From assembly GCA_964460845.1 (NCBI GenBank), contig CAYWRZ010000001.1, positions 310,001 to 374,000 on the forward strand: a stretch of DNA of 64,000 nt, given 5' to 3'. Numbering within the stretch: the first letter of the stretch is position 1; every line of letters begins with the position of its first letter. A program made the position numbers and the translations under genes. Shown in pieces: positions 9,276-17,376 of the stretch. This DNA comes from CAYWRZ01 sp964460845. Lineage in GTDB: Bacteria; Bacteroidota; Bacteroidia; Flavobacteriales_D; UBA2798. The notes below the pieces were generated by a model. That model had not been told where the DNA came from. It saw nothing but the letters and a program-made list of their open reading frames with translations, and did not search any database.

Positions 9276-10754
9276 ATGAAAAAGAAGATCGGCGCCTTGT
9301 GGACTCTCTGCCTGCTACTGTTCACGCCCACCCTGCTGAAAGCTGAAAACGAGAACCCCGACAGCACCCGTCTCCGCGCCGATGATCCGGTAGTCGCTAT
9401 GATCGACAGCCTTACGGCCCTGAAGTTTCTGGAAAGCAATCGCTTCTCTCTCACCCGTCAGAACAAATACAATTTCCCCGCCGATTCGGTTCCCGTTTAC
9501 AGCGAAGCCATCTATCGCCAACGCATTAAAAAGCTGGACTCCAAAACGCCCATGGAGTTCATCTACAACGATAAGGTACAGGCTTACATCGACGTATATG
9601 CCTACCGCTACCGGAAATACGCCCAACTGCTCATGGGCATGACCGAAATTTATTTTCCGCTCTTCGAGCAAATGTTAGACAAGCACGAAGTACCTCACGA
9701 GCTAAAATACCTTCCTATTGTAGAGTCTGCGCTGAATCCTAAAGCCAAATCGCGCGCCGGAGCTATGGGGCTGTGGCAGTTTATGCTGCCCACCGGAAGA
9801 ATGTTCGGACTGGAAGTCAACTCCGTCATTGACGAGCGTTGCGACCCTATAAAATCGACCGAAGCCGCCTGCAAATACCTGAAATACCTGCATGGGCTTT
9901 ACGGCGACTGGAACATGGCGCTGGCTGCGTACAATGCCGGACCTGGAACGGTCAACAACGCCATTCGCCGCTCAGGCGGGAAAAGGACCTATTGGGAAAT
10001 ATACAATTACCTCCCTAAAGAAACACAAGGTTATGTGCCCGCATTTATTGCGGTAAACTACGTGATGAATTACGGTCCCGAACACAACCTTTATCCTTCC
10101 GAGCCGCGAATCCGTTATTTCGAATACGATACCGTAGTGGTAAACCGCGAGCTCGATATGAGCAGCGTGGCCGAGCTGATTCAGATTCCACTCGAGGAGC
10201 TGAAGTTTCTCAACCCCGTTTACAAAACGAACATTATTCCGCGTATCGAAGGACGTAAGCAATACATTTTCCTGCCCAAAGACAAGGTGGGTGATTTTCT
10301 CGTCAACGAAGACACCATATACAAGCACAAAGCCCGTCCCGACGCAGAAATGTTGGCCGGAGGCGGAAACAACGCAGGACAAAAAACACATTACGTGAAG
10401 CAAGGAGAGTTCCTTTCAAGTATTGCGACCAAATACAACGTAAGCGTAGCCGACCTGAAACGATGGAACAACCTCAAATCGAATTACCTGGCCGCAGGAC
10501 AACGGCTTATCATCAAATCGGGCGAAAACAATACGCCCGCTCAGGTAGCGACTACCGCTCCCAAAACCGAAGCTGCGGCTGGCACTCCCGCTAAAACAGC
10601 CTCCGTCTATATCGTTCGTTCCGGCGACACCTTGTGGGATATCGCCCGCAGGCACGGGGTAAGCGTAGATGCGATAAAAAACCACAACAGCCTGCGCTCT
10701 AACGGTGTACAGGCAGGTCAGAAGCTTAACATTCCCGTAAAAGGTAATGGCTAA
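9276..10754 (+). CDS. Membrane-bound lytic transglycosylase with two LysM domains
   Basis: Cleaves the glycan strand of peptidoglycan non-hydrolytically. A signal peptide (MKKKIGALWTLCLLLFTPTL, cleavage near LKA) is followed by an SLT catalytic domain (about residues 140-270), with the catalytic Glu in IVESALNPKAKSRAGAMGLW and the AAYNAGPG motif. Two LysM peptidoglycan-binding repeats follow at about 375-420 (THYVKQGEFLSSIATKYNVS) and 443-490 (VYIVRSGDTLWDIARRHGVS). The architecture is that of MltD. The start at 9276 was preferred over an upstream in-frame start at 9204, because it begins the signal peptide. The end overlaps the DUF4837 gene. Confidence 0.92.
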   Translation: MKKKIGALWTLCLLLFTPTLLKAENENPDSTRLRADDPVVAMIDSLTALKFLESNRFSLTRQNKYNFPADSVPVYSEAIYRQRIKKLDSKTPMEFIYNDKVQAYIDVYAYRYRKYAQLLMGMTEIYFPLFEQMLDKHEVPHELKYLPIVESALNPKAKSRAGAMGLWQFMLPTGRMFGLEVNSVIDERCDPIKSTEAACKYLKYLHGLYGDWNMALAAYNAGPGTVNNAIRRSGGKRTYWEIYNYLPKETQGYVPAFIAVNYVMNYGPEHNLYPSEPRIRYFEYDTVVVNRELDMSSVAELIQIPLEELKFLNPVYKTNIIPRIEGRKQYIFLPKDKVGDFLVNEDTIYKHKARPDAEMLAGGGNNAGQKTHYVKQGEFLSSIATKYNVSVADLKRWNNLKSNYLAAGQRLIIKSGENNTPAQVATTAPKTEAAAGTPAKTASVYIVRSGDTLWDIARRHGVSVDAIKNHNSLRSNGVQAGQKLNIPVKGNG

Positions 10755-11736
10755 TCCGCCGATACTTCTTTTTCTTACGCTTGCATTTTTCTCCTGCAGC
10801 AAACCCGAAGGCACACGACAGGAAGCCTCGGGCCTTCCGGGAGAAGTGGTGGTCATTCTTGATCAGCAAAGCTGGGACAGTCGGCTTGGCGACACCATAC
10901 GCCATTTTCTCGAAAAGCCGAAGCCCGGCCTTGAACAGCCCGAACCTTCGTTTCATATCGGTCAGTACGACCCGCAAGCTTTCAATGATGCGGTAAAAGC
11001 GCACCGCAACATTATCCTGTTTCAAATTGGCGGTACCGTCTCTCCGAGAGCTGCCTACGAGCAAGACCGCTGGGCCGACAATCAAACCCTTATCACCCTC
11101 GAAGCCGGCGATGTCGGGAAAGCCCTGGAGCTATTCAGTCGCGAAGCGCTACAGATAATCCGCCACCTCGACAGTGCCGAACAGCAGCGCATTATCCGGA
11201 AAAACCAGCAGCAACCCTCCCCCTATCAGGAGACACTCCGCGAAGCGCATCATATTTCACTGATCATTCCGGCCGATTTTAAACGAATGCAGGAACAAGA
11301 GCGCTTGTATTTTACACGCGACCGCATACGTTATGCCAACGGTGAAGCGCACGATGTGGACGAGGGTATTTTTATTTACGAATATCCGCACCCCGGCGAT
11401 AGCCTGCCCGCTCCCGATCAACTGCTTCAGAAAAGAGATTCCGTCTATCTCCTTCACCATACCAATACTGCAGAAATACCTCAGGTTCCTTACGATTCTA
11501 CCCTTAGCGTTCAATTTTTGCAGACCGCTTTTGCAGGACGTTCTGCCGTCGAAATACGCGGCACTTACCGTACCGAAAACGGATTATACAACGGCCCTTT
11601 TGTAAGTCTGGCTATTCACGACCGCGAAAAACAGCGTGTCCTTGCCATCGAAGGATTCGTGTATGCCCCGAAATTCCTCAAACGCGAATACCTACGCGAG
11701 GTAGAAGCTATCTGCTACTCTTTGTCTTTTGACTGA
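10747..11736 (+). CDS. DUF4837 family lipoprotein
   Basis: A 329-residue protein that starts with a short lipoprotein signal (MANPPILLFLTLAFFSCSK). The body opens with GLPGEVVVILDQQSWDSRLG, followed by the GDTIRHFL stretch typical of DUF4837, a Bacteroidota-restricted family of unknown function usually found beside mltD and cvpA. The start overlaps the transglycosylase stop by 8 bp, so the two are co-translated. A part in cell-wall maintenance is inferred from position only. Confidence 0.85.
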   Translation: MANPPILLFLTLAFFSCSKPEGTRQEASGLPGEVVVILDQQSWDSRLGDTIRHFLEKPKPGLEQPEPSFHIGQYDPQAFNDAVKAHRNIILFQIGGTVSPRAAYEQDRWADNQTLITLEAGDVGKALELFSREALQIIRHLDSAEQQRIIRKNQQQPSPYQETLREAHHISLIIPADFKRMQEQERLYFTRDRIRYANGEAHDVDEGIFIYEYPHPGDSLPAPDQLLQKRDSVYLLHHTNTAEIPQVPYDSTLSVQFLQTAFAGRSAVEIRGTYRTENGLYNGPFVSLAIHDREKQRVLAIEGFVYAPKFLKREYLREVEAICYSLSFD

Positions 11737-11743
11737 ATTTTCC

Positions 11744-12316
11744 ATGAGCCTCCTCGATATTATTCTACTCGTTCCCTTGCTTTTTGGTGCCTATCTGGGC
11801 TTTCGAAAAGGATTGATTATTGAGCTTTGCACCTTGCTGGCACTTGGCGGAGGAATTTATATCGGCATCAAATTTTCAGATAAGGTTACCCGCGCCCTGT
11901 CGGAATGGTTTAGCGAACCCTCTCCCTACCTGGCTTTGGTCGCTTTCGGACTCTGCTTTTTAGCCGTGGTAATCCTTGTTTTTTTCTTCGGAAAATGGCT
12001 GGAACGCTTTATGAACCTTGCTCTGATGAAGCCTTTCAACAAATTGCTGGGCGGCGTATTCGGATTAGCCAAAACGCTGCTGTTCCTCTCTGTATTACTC
12101 GTACTTACCGATGCCTGGATCAGCCAGCGCAATCCCGAATTATCCGATTCGCTTAAAGATAGTTCCTTGCTGTATAAACCTATGACCGGATTAGCGCTGC
12201 GTGTAATTCCCGCCCTGGAATACAGCAGTATTTTTATGTATGGCCTCGACGCACAAGCAAACGATTCTACCGCATTTCCTCCTCCTACCCCTCCTTTCTT
12301 TTTCCCGGAGAATTAA
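11744..12316 (+). CDS. CvpA family membrane protein
   Basis: Four predicted membrane helices, with the family opening MSLLDIILLVPLLFGAYLGF then RKG. CvpA proteins are inner-membrane proteins named for colicin V production; their role in envelope homeostasis is poorly defined. The ATG at 11744 begins the hydrophobic segment; an in-frame TTG at 11729 overlaps the previous gene and is less likely. The tail is Pro/Phe-rich and soluble. It follows DUF4837 by 7 bp. Confidence 0.85.
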   Translation: MSLLDIILLVPLLFGAYLGFRKGLIIELCTLLALGGGIYIGIKFSDKVTRALSEWFSEPSPYLALVAFGLCFLAVVILVFFFGKWLERFMNLALMKPFNKLLGGVFGLAKTLLFLSVLLVLTDAWISQRNPELSDSLKDSSLLYKPMTGLALRVIPALEYSSIFMYGLDAQANDSTAFPPPTPPFFFPEN

Positions 12317-12376
12317 CCCCGGGTTTGAACCGAAACGAAAATCGGCTGTACAGGCTTTCAATTCAACTCAATTCGT

Positions 12377-13300
12377 ATGAAAAAGCTTGTTTCTATTTTT
12401 GCCGTGCTTCTCGTTTGCAGCAGCGCAGCTTACGCCCAGTATAACGCCGTAGCCGGGAAAAACGCCATCACCGAAACCGTGACCAAAAAAGAGGTAAAAG
12501 CCGATGGCTCGGAAGTGATTACCTACGAAGAAGTACGCGTAGAAAGTGACAATTACGGAAATGCCAAAGGCAATCAGTACGATTTGGCTGTAGATGGCGC
12601 TTTCGACGGACAAACCATTGTGGTGCTTCACCTTTATACCGGCGAAGGCTTTGACTTTGAGCTTCCCAAAAAAGCACTTCAGGAAAAAGGATTTTCGGTG
12701 TATCGCTTTATCAATAAGGCTCCCGAACCGGCCGAGCTGAAAGAAGCGCTCGACAAAGGCTGTCAGCTTTGGATAATTTCTGACCGCCAGCAAAAACTGA
12801 ATAGCGATCATGTAGGCCTTATCAAAGCATTTTTCGAATCGGGCAAAGGCGTCTATATCTGGGGCGACAACGAGCCTTATTATTCCGATGCCAATTATGT
12901 GGCGCAGGAACTGATTGGCGCGTCCATGACAGGCAATCTGCTAGGCAACCAGACCGTAGGTTTACAAGACGGGAAAGGCACTCCCGGCCTATTGACCAAC
13001 CACCTTGTTTCGACCGGACTGGAATACATTTACGAAGGCATTACCATCGCTACTATACAGGATCCGAATCAGGTACTTAGTCCTTTGATATACGGTTCCG
13101 CAGGAAATATGGTCACCGCCATTTACGAACGCGACGAAAAACGCCTGATCATCGACGGCGGATTTACCCGGCTTTTTGTAAACTGGGACACTGCGGGAAC
13201 CGGGCGTTACGTGAAAAATGCCGCTGCCTGGCTGGTCAATTATGAACGCTTTGGCGACGATGTGCTGGGCAAGGCCACCGAAAAGGATGCAGAGCCTTAA
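12377..13300 (+). CDS. Secreted protein with a possible glutamine-amidotransferase-like fold
   Basis: A 307-residue protein with a signal peptide (MKKLVSIFAVLLVCSSAAYA). The mature part has alternating beta and alpha segments with short motifs such as LWIISDRQ, GKGVYIWGDNEPYYSDAN and RLIIDGGFTRL, resembling class I glutamine-amidotransferase-like (ThuA/DUF4350-type) folds. No clear nucleophile elbow or catalytic Cys is visible, so it is probably a binding or degenerate enzyme domain. I do not recognise a named family with certainty. It stands alone, 60 bp after cvpA and before the ispG promoter. Confidence 0.7.
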   Translation: MKKLVSIFAVLLVCSSAAYAQYNAVAGKNAITETVTKKEVKADGSEVITYEEVRVESDNYGNAKGNQYDLAVDGAFDGQTIVVLHLYTGEGFDFELPKKALQEKGFSVYRFINKAPEPAELKEALDKGCQLWIISDRQQKLNSDHVGLIKAFFESGKGVYIWGDNEPYYSDANYVAQELIGASMTGNLLGNQTVGLQDGKGTPGLLTNHLVSTGLEYIYEGITIATIQDPNQVLSPLIYGSAGNMVTAIYERDEKRLIIDGGFTRLFVNWDTAGTGRYVKNAAAWLVNYERFGDDVLGKATEKDAEP

Positions 13301-13330
13301 AAAATCATAACAAATGGTGGAGCGGGGCGG

Positions 13331-13357
13331 TTGTTTGAGAAGATAGGGTTACCTTTG
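13331..13357 (+). promoter_or_regulatory. ispG: Putative ispG promoter
   Basis: TACCTTTG at 13350-13357 matches the -7 consensus TAnnTTTG. A TTGTTTG run at 13331-13337 could supply the -33 box, though the spacing is shorter than the usual 19-20 bp. The ispG start lies 36 bp downstream. Confidence 0.55.
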
Positions 13358-13392
13358 TAAACGCCGGATCTTTTTCTGCAAACCGCCTCTCA

Positions 13393-15360
13393 ATGAACAC
13401 CGATCTTCATCTTTACGCCGGATGGGAATACTGCAACGACCTGTTTGCCTATTCGCGCTTTACAACCCGCGAAGTAAAAGTAGGCACGCTCGGTATCGGC
13501 GGAGAGAATCCTGTACGCATACAATCCATGACCACGACCGACACGATGGATACAGAAGCCACCGTGAGCCAGTCGATCCGGATGATAGAAGCGGGCTGTG
13601 AGCTGGTGCGCATTACCGCACCGAGTAAAAAAGAAGCGGAAAACCTGGCCGCCATCAAAACCCGCTTAGCCGAAGAAGGACACCAAACCCCGCTGGTAGC
13701 CGATATCCACTTTACCCCCAATGCCGCCGAATTGGCCGCAAGGATAGTAGAAAAAGTAAGGGTCAACCCCGGTAACTACGCCGACAAGAAAAAGTTTGAA
13801 TCGCTCGAATATACCGACGAAAGCTACCATGCCGAGCTGGCGCGTATCCGCGAACGTTTTATTCCGCTGGTAGAAATCTGTAAGGCCGAAGGGACGGCCA
13901 TGCGTATCGGCACCAACCACGGTTCGCTCAGCGATCGCATTATGAGCCGTTACGGAGATACACCGCTAGGCATGGTCGAATCGGCCATGGAATTTCTCCG
14001 TATCTGCCGCGAGCTCGATTACCACGACATCGTACTTTCGATGAAAGCCAGCAATCCGCAGGTGATGATTCAGGCTTACCGGCTGCTGGTAGCGCGGATG
14101 AAAAAAGAGCAGATGAATTACCCGCTGCACCTCGGCGTAACCGAAGCCGGCGACGGGGAAGACGGGCGTATCAAATCGGCCATCGGCATAGGTGCGCTGC
14201 TCGAAGACGGCATAGGCGACACCATTCGCGTTTCGCTGACTGAAGACCCCGAATTTGAAATGCCCGTAGCACGTATGTTAGCCGAGCGCTATACGCAACG
14301 CCCTTCTAACCCGGTAAATGTCGATATAAGCAACGAACAGGCTGAACGCATTCACGATCCTTACACCTACAACCGTAGGCTATCGGATGAAGTGATCAAC
14401 ATCGGTGGGAAAAACGTGCCGCGTGTTATCGCTGATCTGAGCGGACGTACAAAAATAAGCGCCGCATCGCTTTTTGGAGTCGGGTACCACTATTCCGTTC
14501 CGCTCGACAAATGGAACCTTTCCGATCAGGCCTGCGATTACCTTTTTTTAGGCGACCAGCGCATCGATTTTGAAATACCCGGCACCCTCGGATTGATCTA
14601 CAACGCCGAAACCTGGCAGCAGATCGGCGAAGCACCGCGAAGCTACCCACTGTTTACGCCCGATTCTTTTTTCACTGCGCAAAAGATACACTCTGCGCTT
14701 AATTTTGTAATCGCCGAGCCTCATTCGCTTACCGGAGATACGCTTACAAAACTCAGTGATTCTAAAAACGTAGTGCTGATTTTACGAGCCACGCACGCAC
14801 ATACCATGCCCGAATTAAGGGCTTTGTTTTTTAAGCTAAAATTGACTCCCTCTACCTTACCGGTCATCGTACAGCGCGAATATCCGCAGTTAGACGAAGA
14901 GCGAATACAGCTTTATGCCGCGACCGATTTCGGAGGTTTACTTATCGACGGATTTGGCGACGGAATTTGGATAAAACCCGAAAGTAGTAGTCAGCCACCA
15001 TTCCTTAACCGCACGGCATTCGGCATCTTACAAGCTACGCGAACCCGCATTTCGAAAACCGAATATATTTCTTGCCCTTCCTGTGGCCGCACCCTGTTCG
15101 ATTTACAGGAAACCACCCAAAAAATCCGTTTGCGCACCGACCATCTAAAAGGCGTGAAAATCGGGATCATGGGCTGCATCGTAAACGGACCCGGCGAAAT
15201 GGCCGATGCCGATTACGGCTACGTAGGTACCGGACCGGGAAAAATTTCACTTTACAAAGGCCGCGAGGTGGTCCGGAAAAACATTCCTTCGGAAGAAGCA
15301 GTAGATGCGCTGATCGAGCTTATCAAAACCCACGGCGACTGGGTGGAAAAGGAAAGTTAA
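13393..15360 (+). CDS. ispG: 4-hydroxy-3-methylbut-2-enyl diphosphate synthase (long form)
   Basis: Catalyses the penultimate step of the MEP isoprenoid pathway, reducing MEcPP to HMBPP with a 4Fe-4S cluster. The N-terminal TIM barrel is recognisable from GGENPVRIQSMTTTDTMDT and VADIHFTPNAAELAA. The C-terminal cluster domain carries CPSCGRTLFDLQ and GIMGCIVNGPGEMADADYG, giving the three cluster cysteines and the conserved Glu. At 655 residues it is the long three-domain form, with an insert between barrel and cluster domain (about residues 300-540), found in Bacteroidota, chlamydiae and plants. It is a single gene with its own promoter. Confidence 0.95.
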   Translation: MNTDLHLYAGWEYCNDLFAYSRFTTREVKVGTLGIGGENPVRIQSMTTTDTMDTEATVSQSIRMIEAGCELVRITAPSKKEAENLAAIKTRLAEEGHQTPLVADIHFTPNAAELAARIVEKVRVNPGNYADKKKFESLEYTDESYHAELARIRERFIPLVEICKAEGTAMRIGTNHGSLSDRIMSRYGDTPLGMVESAMEFLRICRELDYHDIVLSMKASNPQVMIQAYRLLVARMKKEQMNYPLHLGVTEAGDGEDGRIKSAIGIGALLEDGIGDTIRVSLTEDPEFEMPVARMLAERYTQRPSNPVNVDISNEQAERIHDPYTYNRRLSDEVINIGGKNVPRVIADLSGRTKISAASLFGVGYHYSVPLDKWNLSDQACDYLFLGDQRIDFEIPGTLGLIYNAETWQQIGEAPRSYPLFTPDSFFTAQKIHSALNFVIAEPHSLTGDTLTKLSDSKNVVLILRATHAHTMPELRALFFKLKLTPSTLPVIVQREYPQLDEERIQLYAATDFGGLLIDGFGDGIWIKPESSSQPPFLNRTAFGILQATRTRISKTEYISCPSCGRTLFDLQETTQKIRLRTDHLKGVKIGIMGCIVNGPGEMADADYGYVGTGPGKISLYKGREVVRKNIPSEEAVDALIELIKTHGDWVEKES

Positions 15361-15648
15361 GCCGCACTATTTCGGCCCCTTCATTTTTACATTCTCTTTT
15401 TGTGGAAATTCCTGCACAGGCAAGTGTAGAGGGTTACGCCTTCTCTGCTTAAATCCTTTTATAGAAACTAAATAAAGTTCGAACTTTCAGTTTGTCGCAA
15501 AAAAGAATTGGAAGTACACTTGTTGTTTTGTAGGGAATTCCCACCACAATCCCCTTCCCGGGCACAAGTTACGAGAAACGAAAACCTGCTGCAAACCCAC
15601 TTTCGGCCACACTGAAGTTTCGCTAATGCCCAAAATTTGCGACAAGCC

Positions 15649-17268
15649 TTATCTTCTCTTTACCTTCTGTCGCCTGATAATACGCAGCAAGGTATAAGCG
15701 AATAACACCAGGGCGCCAAAAGAAGAAGCGCGACCGATATAATCGCCGAAGCGGGCATAAAACGTGAGTGTATCATTGGCATTCAGCGTTGCGCGAATAA
15801 CCGCAGGCTCCCACCACCCGGTCTGTTGCAGCACTTCTCCACGTTGATTGATAAACGCGGAAACGCCCGTATTGGCACAACGCGCCACACTGCGGCGCGT
15901 TTCGATAGCACGCAAGCGGGCATAAGCAAGGTGCTGCTTATAGCCGGGCGTATCGCCCCACCAGCCATCGTTCGTGATAATAAAAATCAGGTTGGCTCCT
16001 GCCCGCACAAAGCCGGTCAGGTAATCGCCGTAAATCGATTCGTAACAAATAGCAGGTGCCACTACAAAACGGGAATCGCGTGAAGGACGAAACACCGAGG
16101 GTTCGGGCTGCGTACCCAAGCTTCCGGAAGTGCCTCCCAAATTGAGCGCCAGCTTTTCGAGGAATGGGAAAATGCCCGAAAACGGAATTTTCTCTACACC
16201 CAATACCAGCTTGCTTTTATGATAAATACCGGGACGTTCGCCATTGGCCAGCCACAAAGCGGTATTGTAATGTTCGTATAACAAGCCCTGCACCGAAGTC
16301 GGTTTGGCCGAAGGAGATGTATTCTCCGATTCATGAATAACACGGTGACTCGACATCCCCGTGACCAGTTGCAGCGAAGGATAATCCTTCATAAACGCAC
16401 GCAGCGACACCAGCTCAGGCTCATGTTCGAGCGAATTTTCAGAAACGGAAAGCGGAAGCTGAGTCTCGGGCCCTACCAAAAAATCGGTCTGCGCAGTAAG
16501 CTCACGACGCGCCAACGCATAAAAAGCTTCGAGCTGCTGCGCCGGACTCATCGCATCAAACTTATCGTTATAAGGATCAATATTAGGCTGCACCACCACT
16601 ATATGTGCCGGATTTTCTTTTTCCGTATAGGTAGAAAAGCGCCACAAGCTCCAGGAAACAGGAAGCGCCAGCAGTGCGCATAAACCCAAGAGCGACAAAC
16701 GGCGCGTGCGATTCGTTTTCTCCTTATACACGTAGCTGCGCAAGCTAAAAAACACACACAAATTTATACCCCATACCCAAAGCGTACCACCGGCCAGGCC
16801 CGTTAGCTCATACCATTGCACCACTTGCGGAGCCGTCGCAAACACATTGCCGAGATTGAGCCAGGGCCATGAGAGTTCCCAGTAGTAATGAATATGTTCA
16901 AAAGCCAGCCAATAAAGCACAAGCGAGAGATAACCTATGGCATCGCCCGCACGGCGACGAGTAAGGTGGAAAAGCCGGAACACCACCGCCATAAAAAACG
17001 AATTAAGGATCACGGCCATGAGCATTCCGCCTTCAGAAGCATTCCATATCCACCAGGTAGTGGCTAAGTTGAATACAAAAAAGAAAAGCAAGGCCGAAAA
17101 AAACACTTTACGCGAACGGTAGGCATGACAAGTCACATCCTCTTCAATCCACAGCAAAGGCACAAACGCGAAGAAAGAAATCCACCAAAGCGAACCGGTA
17201 GCGGGCCAGGACACCGACAGCAGCAATCCACCGGCAAGTGCAAAAGAAACAAGTTTCAGACGGCTCAC
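15649..17268 (-). CDS. lnt: Apolipoprotein N-acyltransferase
   Basis: Adds the third acyl chain to lipoproteins in the inner membrane, consistent with the many lipoproteins encoded here. N-terminal membrane helices (about six) are followed by a periplasmic nitrilase-like domain. The catalytic Glu-Lys-Cys triad is visible in GPETQLPLS, KSKLVLGVEKIPFSG and ICYESIYGDY. The start is set at GTG (17266-17268, giving MSRLKLVSFALAGG). The frame stays open to 17376 but that extension has no membrane character and overlaps the promoter of the divergent peptidase. About 290 bp between ispG and this gene (15361-15648) hold no gene that I can support. Confidence 0.9.
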   Translation of the reverse strand: MSRLKLVSFALAGGLLLSVSWPATGSLWWISFFAFVPLLWIEEDVTCHAYRSRKVFFSALLFFFVFNLATTWWIWNASEGGMLMAVILNSFFMAVVFRLFHLTRRRAGDAIGYLSLVLYWLAFEHIHYYWELSWPWLNLGNVFATAPQVVQWYELTGLAGGTLWVWGINLCVFFSLRSYVYKEKTNRTRRLSLLGLCALLALPVSWSLWRFSTYTEKENPAHIVVVQPNIDPYNDKFDAMSPAQQLEAFYALARRELTAQTDFLVGPETQLPLSVSENSLEHEPELVSLRAFMKDYPSLQLVTGMSSHRVIHESENTSPSAKPTSVQGLLYEHYNTALWLANGERPGIYHKSKLVLGVEKIPFSGIFPFLEKLALNLGGTSGSLGTQPEPSVFRPSRDSRFVVAPAICYESIYGDYLTGFVRAGANLIFIITNDGWWGDTPGYKQHLAYARLRAIETRRSVARCANTGVSAFINQRGEVLQQTGWWEPAVIRATLNANDTLTFYARFGDYIGRASSFGALVLFAYTLLRIIRRQKVKRR

Positions 17269-17376
17269 GTTTTTTTTGGTAAATATAAGCCGCTGCTTCT
17301 GAATATGGGGAAACCGTTTGTCATAAATTTTTACGCCTGACGACGCAGTTTTGCCAATCGTTTGGTATATTGGCAC

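Noticed and set aside
15492..15645. Inverted copies TTGTCGCAAA and TTTGCGACAA in the ispG-lnt gap
   Set aside because: The copies are only 10 bp and 134 bp apart, without further pairing or a T run; no function can be supported.
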